Assembly (NCBI GenBank): GCA_036924285.1
Contig: JAYKYS010000011.1
Coordinates: forward strand, 7,564,001 to 7,628,000
Source: Asterella californica
Taxonomy: Eukaryota; Streptophyta; Marchantiopsida; Marchantiales; Aytoniaceae
Direction of reading: 5' to 3'
Length of the DNA: 64,000 bases
The position numbers were made by a program, and so were the translations under genes. Each line of letters starts with the position of its first letter. The first letter of the stretch is position 1. Positions 11,482-20,749 of this stretch are shown in pieces. Under the pieces are notes generated by a model. It was given only the letters and a program-made list of their open reading frames with translations, was not told the DNA's origin and searched no databases.

Positions 11482-12187
11482 TTAGATAAGATGACCATGA
11501 GGGTCAAGCTTATTCCAACTCTGATACTCTACCAATTCTTGGAAGAATTTACACTTCCCAAGGTGTAACTTCAACCCATGAGCTCTCAATCGCTCGAACA
11601 CATCTCGTAAGTATCTCTCGTGCTCCTCCACAGTAGCACTATGGACTAAGATGTCATCAATATAACGTTTGACAAAATCCAATCCAGCTAGGATCCTGTC
11701 CATCACCCTCTGGAACTCAGCTGGGACGTTCTTCAACCCAAATGGTAAAAACCCCACTGATACAAACAATCCTTGCTGTGAGAGTCAATTCTCCAGAATG
11801 TTGTCTTGGACTTATCTTCTTCTCTCACTGGCAACTGATGATATCCTGCTCGAAGATCCAAAGTACTGAAGACGTTCACATGCCCCACTGCATCAAAGAT
11901 CTCCTCAGGTGTCGGCATGGCATACTTATCAGACTTCGTCTGCCGATTGATAAGACGGTAGTCCTCACACATCCGTCTATGTGACGGATGTGTGAGAACT
12001 ACCGTCTATCCGTGTAGTTGTCATACATATCCTTCTTGGCTGGCATAACTGTGACAGATGCATACTCTCCATGCGACATCTCCACCAATCCAACCTCCAA
12101 CAAGTCTTGAGTCCTACTCTGGATCAAGGCTCTCTTCATGTCATTGTATCTGTAAGGACGTCGAAAGATTGGCGTGTCATTAGCCAA
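11482..12187 (-). pseudogene. Ty3/gypsy reverse transcriptase fragment
   Basis: Three blocks in different frames give the gypsy RT in order: FRRPYRYNDMKRALI and VMPAKKD (12187 to 12010), MCEDYRLINRQTKSDKYAMP through FSTLDLRAGYHQLPV (about 11972-11800), and FLPFGLKNVPAEFQRVMDR followed by YIDDILVHS, the catalytic block (about 11769-11620), then HLGKCKFF. The first and second blocks are separated by a fold-back insertion (11954-12006), and the second and third by a frame change near 11750. No LTR, integrase or RNase H was found beside it. It is a dead, truncated copy. Confidence 0.85.
11954..12006. repeat. Fold-back inverted duplication inside gypsy RT
   Basis: Left arm 11954-11977 and right arm 11983-12006 are reverse complements at 23 of 24 positions around a 5-base loop. 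Family comparison shows the RT reading should pass directly from the DNYTDRR end to MCEDYR. Instead about 29 extra bases lie between them, and they are an inverted copy of the adjacent coding sequence. Since 29 is not a multiple of 3 the insertion also shifts the frame. Confidence 0.8.
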
Positions 12188-12302
12188 GTCGATCCGTATA
12201 CCAGGTCCTTATATTGTCATAAAACACTTCGTCTATTTGTTTCTCGTGAGCTTGTGCTCTCGAGGTACAATTGACTTTTCTGCTTCCTGGATGACCATGA
12301 CA

Positions 12303-12572
12303 TCACTCCTCCACTAAATATCTGAACAGAGATTTTTTGTTGTCCGTACATTCTATGTAGTCTGAATCAGAAAATCCTAGGTGCGTAGTAGCAGCTTCTA
12401 TCTTTGCTACTCTTCCAAGGATTAAACTGAAGTCTAAGATATTTTGCAAGTACCTAAAGATTCTTTTTACCATAGACCAATGAAGATTACATAATTTTCT
12501 ATGAATCTGCTCATAGTATTGATCACAAAGGATAGGTCTGATGGTGGACACAATGCTAAGTAGAGGAAACAT
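12303..12572 (-). pseudogene. Ty1/copia RNase H region fragment
   Basis: The 89-codon block carries KRIFRYLQN (the copia KRILRYLKGT motif), then a diverged linker and FSDSDYIECTDNKKS (the DADWAGS-DRKST motif of copia RNase H). The remainder of the polyprotein is missing. This is a second, unrelated retroelement fragment next to the gypsy one and is not continuous with the complete copia element at 41.7 kb. Confidence 0.7.
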
Positions 12573-12768
12573 TTGATTGTCTTTCTGTTGGATACATATC
12601 AGAGTTTGATGTTGGTCATGATAAGAGTTTCACATGTTTGCAGGCTTCCATTTGGAACTCCCTTGTGACGTCAGTTTGGCACCTCGGTTAGGTTGATCGA
12701 GTGCGAAGTGGCGCATCTCGATAAGGCCGTTAGTGCCGTTAGGACGAGTTGGTGGGAGAGCCCACTAG

Positions 12769-12872
12769 GAGTATACTTTGGAGGTAGGGCTTGGAGGTCT
12801 TAGTTCTTCGAGTTGAGCCTTCAAGCTCCAGGCTATGGTGGATAGTCTAGTTGAGTGTAATCCGGATTCTCT
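12769..12872. repeat. Repeat segment inverted relative to 21240-21347
   Basis: About 100 bp here, centred on the words TTCTTCGAGTTGAGCCTTCA and AGATAGTCT/GGATAGTCT, matches the reverse complement of 21240-21347 with scattered substitutions. It lies in a moderately GC-rich block (12.6-13.1 kb) that looks like retroelement LTR or internal sequence. No reading frame is maintained, so its element type cannot be assigned. Confidence 0.55.
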
Positions 12873-13139
12873 TCGTGCTTAGAGTGGGTTTGGCTTGACC
12901 GTTTGTGAGTAATCTTTGTTGTAGTGTTGAAGATGGTAATTTCTCTGTTCAGACGATTTCGTCTTCTACCTCTAGCATGGTGACAGAGGATACTTGGGAG
13001 CCGGAGATTGGACCAAGCTTATAGGAGAGGAGAGACGAAGAGTTCAAAGATTCTTGAAGAGCTACAGGAATTGTTTTACTTTCAGTATGAAGGATTTGGA
13101 TGAGAACTAATAGCTCATCGATTACATCAGAGACAAGGC

Positions 13140-14740
13140 CTGGACTATAAAGTAGTCTTTCTATGATCTATCTCTGAGCTAGAATACCTTCCTTGTTTGA
13201 GGATCCCCAACAAAAGGCACAAGCTCTTCTTATAACAAGGTGAGTAACTAAAGAAACAAAACAAAACAAGAGAGGTCGAGACAAGGACCATGAAAATCCT
13301 TGTACTAAATACCCAGAAGGTAATAACGTCTAACAGCCACATGAATTATATGAGTCATATAAGAAGACAAGACCTCTCAAATATGGGAGAAAGCTTTGAT
13401 CACAATCGCCGTTGTCAACCCTACAAAATAGTTTGATACATCTATTCCTGCCAAGTGACCACGCTGTCTTTAATTCTTACTTTCGGAGTGGTCGGATATC
13501 TTTTTATTTAGATATGGGTCTGTCTAATTCAGACAAGAGTGCTTATCATTCATCCCTCCTAGACATATCTGTCTGGTGTGTCCCTTAACTTATACTTTTT
13601 TTGTTCACTTAAAACAACTGTTTGGTGAGCTAAAAGATTCCTTTTTACATCGGGGCAGGTCTATGTACTCGAACGTATCCGTCCCAAGTACGGAAGCAGA
13701 ATATTTGACTGCGTCTGAAGCATCCAGATTCTAGTTGTGTTTTCACGAATTATGTGAACGAAATAGTTTAAGAAAATGACACCATGAACAAAATAACGCA
13801 AGAAAAAAGATATGATTTTAGTGTCAAAATGTTATTTTAGTCTTAACTCTCGACTAATGAGAACAAAACATCAAAACCAATGAAACCAACAAGTTTTTCC
13901 TCCCACCATCGGATTTCGTCTTTCCCATCCAGCTTGGGATGCATATTAATTAAACTCAAAAGGAATGTTATCATCCTCTCCACTTTCAGATGGAGAGTGC
14001 AGCATGCTCATTAATATGCTTTAACACTTCCGTAGAGGAGTGTCATGTAATATATTAATGTCTATTTGGTCATAAGATCACTCACGTGTGTGCACACTTG
14101 TTTGATGGGTTATGTTTAGAATTGTTCAACTCTTTTTTATAAATATTTAGCAGTTACTAAGAAAATTTATTTCTCACATTGATTTAATTTAGAATTTATG
14201 CTTAATACTTTCATATGTTCCGATGATACGAAGTGGAAAAGTACAAAACGAGACTTTTCTTATCTATGATCAGTTGCAAAAATCCAAGTCTGACTCCTCT
14301 TGTCATCTCTCCATCTCTTCTTCTCTAGTTTACTTCCGCACTTGAGTCATCTTCATCCAAATATTTTCCCCTATTCTTTTGCTTGTCCTCTTTTGTTGAA
14401 ACAGCGAAGATCTAGACTATAAGACAATATCCAAAGTGTACTTCTGGCCGGGTGGAGAAAAAAGATAAGCTATAAGAATGGCAATAAAATTCACTAGGAT
14501 CATTAGTTCTAAGATTACTTTATAGTCTCTTCTGGCTATATTAATAGATTTAATTTAGGTATGTGATATAAGTGTAATATTTTTATTTTGATTATGTTCA
14601 TCATTATTTCAAAACGGCTAAAGTTGGATAAGTGTGAACTGGAACTGCGAAGAACTGTGGCAGTGAATCGGAAGACTGAAAGAACCGTCTAACTTTTTTT
14701 AGAATATAAGATTCAAAGAAACACACGTACAACTAAAAGA
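13140..14740. other. AT-rich intergenic spacer
   Basis: No gene, LTR or terminal inverted repeat is recognisable here. Short ORFs have no domain similarity. The region is probably old transposon sequence. Confidence 0.4.
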
Positions 14741-15180
14741 CAGTCTTAACCCATAAGCATAGCGCAAAAAGATATCCTCTCGGAGTACAAGTCCAAGAGT
14801 GTTAAGGCCTTCATATTTATTAATCATACAATAATTTATGAATCTTAGTGTAAACTTATTACCTAACCCTTCTCAACTGAAGAGTTAGGTAATAAATTAA
14901 CGTTAACATATTTACCTCCTCCATAGAAAGATGGAGGAGGTGAATATATGGTTCAGATGTGTGTTAACTCATAACGCACATCTGAACTTTGAACAACGTC
15001 AAAAGATTTATCATAGCTTGAGCACCAGACCCATAAATACATCGAGACATATGAGCCTCATTGCTAGGAACACCTATGACTGGAGCCAAGCAAAAAAAAT
15101 CTGAACGTGCCATATACACTATGTATCCATGTGACCATATCCAACTATCAGTTACCTAGAATAAAACTGCATATGCCAGC
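14740..15180 (+). repeat. Multi-stem-loop repeat, copy A (most complete)
   Basis: The word AACCCATAAG is at 14748-14757. About 100 bp later come three consecutive stem-loops: alpha at 14857-14896 (TTATTACCTAAC pairing with GTTAGGTAATAA), beta at 14907-14950 (CATATTTACCTCCTCCAT pairing with ATGGAGGAGGTGAATATATG), and gamma at 14951-14987 (GTTCAGATGTG with CGCACATCTGAAC). The right end (15065-15180) is shared, inverted, with 10797-10890. No coding potential is present. The structure occurs again at copies B, C, E and H with different stem sequences. Confidence 0.75.
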
Positions 15181-15394
15181 ACTCCTGCTCAGGTTTATTC
15201 TACGAGAGAATATACATCCCAACCGGGAAAATGGGAAAAAGGCGACAGCCGGCAGAAGCGGACCCAAAAAACCGGGCGGCGGATTGGCTGTATGACGAGT
15301 TTTGAAAATCTATCGGCGCGACCGTTAGAGTTCTGGACAGGGTGACTAATAATGATATGCATGTCAAATGAACTCCAAAAATATTCACTTAATG

Positions 15395-15735
15395 TTATCG
15401 AGGATATATATATTAAATAAAAAATATATATTAAGTAAATATCAAAAATTAAAAATTTTTATAAACATTATCTGTTATCTATACCTGGAAACACGTGGAG
15501 AGTGAGAGAAAACCCATAAGTCTTGACCTGAGTGTTGCGCTCCAGAAGGTACAAGACCAGAGAACAGTACACTGTTACATTTCGATTTAATGAGACTTTT
15601 AATTTATACTTAACCCTTCTAGTCGGAAGGGTTAGATATAAATTAAATGGTTATTCCTCCTCTTCCGAACTAGGAAGAGGGTGAATATACATGTCTCACA
15701 TAGACATAACATGCGGACTTTGTCTATGATATTCA
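15395..15735 (+). repeat. Multi-stem-loop repeat, copy B
   Basis: AACCCATAAG is at 15511-15520, preceded by ACCTGGAAACACG as in copy G. Alpha is at 15599-15647 (TTAATTTATA..TTAACCCTTC pairing with GAAGGGTTA..TATAAATTAA) and beta at 15653-15686 (ATTC-CTCCTCTTCC pairing with GGAAGAGGGTGAAT). A weaker third hairpin follows near 15700-15730. Same order and orientation as copy A, about 760 bp away. Confidence 0.7.
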
Positions 15736-17540
15736 AACTAGGTTACTAATGATGAGGACAATCTACTTACATAATGATTCAGGTTTCAATTGAGACACGA
15801 TAACTATACTCACTTTTTTAATGATTGAAGAGGATTGAAATACTCACTTTGACTCTTACTTTAATTGAACTGAGGCAGGATATTAGTAGTTCGTTAGGTG
15901 ATTTTTAAATTATCTGTATCAGTTCATTCAATACTCAGTTAGCGCTAAATTTATGCTACCGAATGACGACAAAGGTTATAATATTACAGAAAGTCCCTAA
16001 TTTTTCTTGATGTACAAGTCAGTGGGGCAGGATATTGATTTTGTGAACAGATAAAAGGTTGTTGTGTAGTGGGAGTGTACTCCAACTCAATTTTCTCTTT
16101 TCCACCTTTCCCAAAGGAAATGAAAGTGGGTTTTAATGTGTTTAGGCCAATTGTTCATGAAGTGAATACTTTTTTAGATTTAATTGAACCTTGACATTAC
16201 TTCGTCATGGAGAAAATTTATTTTGGTTTTATTATTTATGAATTAAATCATTATTTTCAGATTCATTTTTAGCCTTATAGTTTTCCATCATAGAATTCAG
16301 ATTTACTTTTTATTTGACACTTTCCATCATGTATTTCATGAACTGAAAGTTTTTCTTCCATCCTTCTATTATAGAGGTGCAAGGGATCAAGCATGCACAC
16401 CTTAGAGGTGGAGACTCTCTCCATCAAACTAAAACTAATGCATGATGGGAAGATTAGTGCATCTGTCAACTGAAGATGGCCTCCTTGTGTACAACATAAT
16501 GCTAACATTCACTAAGAACATATAACTTAAACTAGCGCAATGGGAGGACACTTTTAAGCAAACACTGCTGGCTCAGAGTAGTAGTCTTCTTGCGTTGGGC
16601 TAGCCAACATAAGCAAAACATTAGGAATTGTCAGAAAAGCCCTAAACTAACATAATTTTTTATTTTTATGTAATTGGAATGAAAAACGCTTTCTAAACGA
16701 GAAGGAATATCTAAAACTTTGGACTAAATATATGAACAGGTGTCTTTCTCGTGTCACCTACATGTGATATCCACGTGGTCATACCTCGGAAATAGGAACA
16801 CAATGAGGTAATGTTTTCTTGACATCGATTAAATATCAGAAAACTAAAACTATATTTCAGTAATATATTTTGTATTGACCAACTTTGTTGCAAAGTCAAA
16901 TTAACGTTAAGGGGACATACTAGTCGTTCTAAAGCTCTGAGTCATTGATTATATAATTCAATAAAATATGTAAACCCAAACTCCACAACGCAAAAATGAG
17001 AAGAAGATAAGCATTGAAAGTGAGCAAAATTCAAGATTTTTATTGGCGGTAATATGAGGTTAGAGTATATATCACAACAGAACAACAACTTCACGGGAGT
17101 GAATATTTTCTTTTTTCTTTTTCTTTTTTTAATCAGAAAATGGAACAGAATGTTTTCGATAATCATCATTTTTCAGAAGAGTGGAGATCCTGGTTGACTT
17201 CTAAAGAATAATAGTGCGCTTCAAAGCTAAAATCTTCAGAAAATATTCTTTCTTGCGTGTGAGTGTTACGACTTCGATCAAGAGGATGTTTTCTGTCCGT
17301 AAGAAAATACCGCGGATATCTCGTATTGACATTTTATCCAATTCAGCCTTGAGGAAGAGCCGTAAGGAAGTTTAAAAACCAAAAGATTTACTTTAATTCT
17401 TTTAAAAATCAATTATATCAATTCACAAATACGATCGTAAATGATCCATAGCTGTATGCAAGACTCTCCTTTGATAAACTACATAACTTTTTTCCTTCTG
17501 GACGGTAGAGAACCGTATGACTTAGCTTTGACACGCCATA
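15736..17540. other. AT-rich spacer without recognised genes
   Basis: This stretch shows only short unrelated ORFs on both strands. A pyrimidine-rich run lies at about 17108-17130. I find no domain, tRNA or transposon terminus up to the MITE at 17548. Confidence 0.4.
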
Positions 17541-17547
17541 TTGGTAA

Positions 17548-17915
17548 TAGGGGTGTCAAAGTTTAGAAGAAAGATTCTTCAACGGCTGAGAGGTAACTGG
17601 ACGTAAAATTGTCACCGGTAAGTTTGTATATAACCGCAGCTCATTCTAGATCGCGCCTGAGATTGAACATCAAGATTTTATCATTGATTATTTTTCCGTT
17701 TCTACACTCAAGATAAGTACTCAGAGTAGCAGAGAATCCATTGCAAAAAGAATCAGAAGAAACCAGTGAATAGCCGTTAAGAAAACGCCCGTGGCGTTTT
17801 CCGGGGTACCTCCCTGAGGTACCCGCAGGAAACACTGGCCTCAGTGTTACCGAATCAGTAACTCACTCCCGCGGCTCGTGAATATTTCAGAGATTCTTTA
17901 ACTTTGACACCCCTA
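17548..17915. mobile_element. hAT-like MITE, about 368 bp
   Basis: The ends are inverted repeats: TAGGGGTGTCAAAGTT at the left (from 17548) and AACTTTGACACCCCTA at the right (to 17915). Flanking 8-mers ATTGGTAA and ATAGATAA agree at 6 of 8 positions, as expected of an old 8-bp hAT target duplication. TAGGG or CAGGG ends are typical of hAT elements. There is no transposase ORF, so it is non-autonomous. A related end (GGGGTGTCAAAGTTAAG) occurs alone at about 20240-20257, and another TTTGACACGCC lies just outside the left end. The right half carries three hairpins, listed separately. Confidence 0.6.
17781..17848. repeat. Three consecutive near-perfect hairpins inside the MITE
   Basis: Hairpin 1, 17781-17801: GAAAACGCC, loop CGT, GGCGTTTTC. 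Hairpin 2, 17804-17824: GGGTACCTC, loop CCT, GAGGTACCC. Hairpin 3, 17831-17848: AACACTG, loop GCCT, CAGTGTT. All three stems are perfect with 3-4 base loops and only 2-6 bases between hairpins. The GC-rich stems stand out against AT-rich surroundings. Confidence 0.85.
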
Positions 17916-18735
17916 ATAGATAACATATAGGTAAAGAGCAAACGAATGCATGAGTGTAGCGAGAGATCCCGATAGCAGCATAAATGAATCGACTTGTGAA
18001 GAAATGATATATGTTAGAAATTGGTTTTAATTATATGACCAAACCCTTACAAGGAGAAGGCTTTAGTCAAAAAGTTAAATTTTCTTTCATATTATTCCCC
18101 TCTCCTCTTGAGGTGAACAAGAAGGAAACCCTCCGGAAGTGAACGACCCGAACTAAGAGTCAAGAGAATAAAATAAAGACAAAGGTTAAAATTGAATATA
18201 TATATATATTTCAGATGACAGTTCATAAAACAAACGTATGACTTATGCACAGAAAAGAAAAAGTGAACATATTTAGAGATATAATAGAATAAATATTGAA
18301 ATTGCATATGTGTAAGAATCAAAACCAGAAGACGGCAAATCTAATTTTGTCGTCTTGTAAACTCGATGCGGTTAGCTGTGCAAATGTATAGCAAAACCAT
18401 ATTTGTGGCATATTTCTGAACTAGTTTCATATCCTACCTCTTTGTTGACACAAATATTTTTTACATTTGATTGAATATGAATGCAACATGCACTTTTGGC
18501 TGAGAAGAAGAAGACAAACGCTCAAAAAATATCATATACTATTTGCTGGCAACTGGATTCAGAAATGTTTGTGAAAAATATAGTAGAGAATATGGAATAG
18601 GACGCAAGTCTTTTTGAATAAATATGTAAACTGAAAATAGAACTAAGTGTAGATTTAGAATAAAACATCTAAACTGACAAAGAAGTATTATAACTTTTAA
18701 ATAAAAGAGTTTTATATATACAACAATGCTACACT
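17916..18735. other. AT-rich spacer with dinucleotide repeat
   Basis: A short (AT)n run lies at about 18196-18212. TGTTAGAAATTGG at about 18013 resembles the start of some plant copia LTRs, but no partner LTR is visible. No gene recognised. Confidence 0.35.
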
Positions 18736-19200
18736 TGTTACGGAAAAGAGAAAAACCCATAAGTTAAGTACCATCATGAGCTCTCATGTCACCATAAAAG
18801 CCTTCCTTAGAGAAGTAAAAGATCAATTTAGAACCTTCAATTTATAACCTTCCCAAGAGAAAAAACTAAAACATAAATTAAAGGGTATGCGTATTCCTCC
18901 TCTTCCTAAATTGGAAGATGGTGAATATGCATGTATATGACACAAAGAAAAATAGTGAAAATGACATGCATGTATCATGAAACTAACAGAGAGTGTGCTA
19001 AGCACAGAAAGAGTAAAAAGAAAGGAAAAACCAATAACAATCATGGTCTGATGTAATCCTATACTTATCGAGTTACAGTATCCTAATCATTCTAAAATCA
19101 CGGTTTTCATTTTCACGTAGACACTGCATGCATTCTAAACAACAACATGCTGTTGTTTTCAGTTTAGATCAACGGATGATACGTTAAACCGTGAGTGTTA
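18736..19200 (+). repeat. Multi-stem-loop repeat, copy C
   Basis: AACCCATAAG is at 18754-18763. Alpha is eroded (about 18838-18882, ending CATAAATTAAA). Beta is well kept at 18888-18931 (TGCGTATTC-CTCCTCTTCC pairing with GGAAGATGGTGAATATGCA). Further right, 19138-19180 carries a small hairpin (AACAACA, TGC, TGTTGTT) followed by CAGTTTAGATCAACGGATGA, which recurs inverted at about 50745-50790. Confidence 0.6.
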
Positions 19201-20749
19201 ACTATCATTCTGGCTACACCTTCACATGTGCATTGATTAAAGAAAAAGTTACAAGATCTTTTATATAGTAGTAAAGGATTCTGGAAATATAAAGTCTTTC
19301 CTCATCTGTATTTTGGAATGTTATTATGTACGACAAACTATCTTCTCCAAAGAATAAATTTAATAAACCATGATAATTATAGTTGATAAATTAAAATTTT
19401 TATATATTATTTTGATTTATCATAATATATCAACATAATATCATTTCCAGAGACACAATTAATATTGAACAGTTCGGTTCTCTCGAGAAAAAACTTGTAG
19501 ATTTTATATTTCTTTCATTATTATCGCTGTGCAAGCCACGATTTTGATGGTGACTTCTCAGTCCTAAAGATCCACTCCCCTCGGTTTAGGATTGAGAAAC
19601 CACTCTCTCGTGGCTTGTGCTATACATAATTATCCTAATCACGTTATTTCGTGTGGGAAGATTCTTCATAATGATACTCCCATAGGGTCTGTCTTGGTTC
19701 GGTTGAACGAACAGACTAGAATCCATATGTATCTTTTAGTTTGGTTTGCATCCAAAATAATTCGGTTCCAGTTTGAAAGTTCAATTCCGGTTTAATTATA
19801 AAGGTTGGAAAATGATTTGATTCTAAATGATTGCAGTTCAGACGGTTAGATTTTATCTTTGAATAGTTTCGTTCAGTTCGGCTCGCAACCGAATCAAACT
19901 GAATATTAGAGAAAAGTATAGTTCATCTAAATTCCGATCTAATGTTTTTTGTTAGTTACATCTGCGGAGAAAATATAATACTAATTAACTTATATTAGTT
20001 AAGTGACTTAATCTAGTAATTAACTTATATGAGTTATGAAGCAGTTTTGATCAAGAAAGTTCCAGAACAGTGAGGTTCTACATAACACGGTTCGACTTTA
20101 AAATTTTAAAAAACAATTGGATTCTATATTATTCAAGTTCAAAGCAGTTCGATTTCAATTCATTCCGGTTTCACCTTTACCGGAATAAAACCTGGCCGAC
20201 TGATCATTCTCATGGTGGCTTTGCCCATTTCATATAATGGGGTGTCAAAGTTAAGGGAAAATATTGTTTATACGAAGAAAACTATAACTTACAATCGATT
20301 AACTTTGTTTAGAACCCCGGATCGTTGAAAGTCACCCTCATGAGTTATTAGTACGATTTATTATCATTTTTATTCCTCTGGAACCTGAAATCATTACTCT
20401 GAATATCAGATTTCTCTATTGCAAAAACTCACGTGAGAAATGAAAAAGAAAAAGAAAAAAATAAATCTGTAGACACCTGGACAAAATCGTAAATCCTTCT
20501 TCTGAGTGAAGAATATTTGAAAAGGTTTCAACTTGGACATCACTTAATGTTGAAATCTCTACAGCGAAGAAACACTCATCTAGACGCATGTTTGTTTGGT
20601 TACTGCTCGTTAGTTTTCGGATGGAGATATAACTCGGAATAAGTCTCACACTGTTCTTGTAGGGAATGTTACTATTGTACTGGTTCATTTAGAGTACTTA
20701 TGCCACCATAAGATAAACAGAGACTTACTTGACCTAATACGTTTGTTGG
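19201..20749. other. AT-rich spacer
   Basis: No gene is recognised. An isolated hAT-like terminus lies at about 20240. A palindrome-like stretch near 19385-19425 (GATAAATTAAAA and TTTTGATTTATC) could be another eroded stem-loop. Other sequence is unassigned. Confidence 0.35.

Noticed and set aside
14857..14987. Consecutive hairpins considered as a CRISPR array or an integron attC array
   Set aside because: Stems differ from one another, there are no identical repeats with unique spacers, and the host is a plant nucleus.
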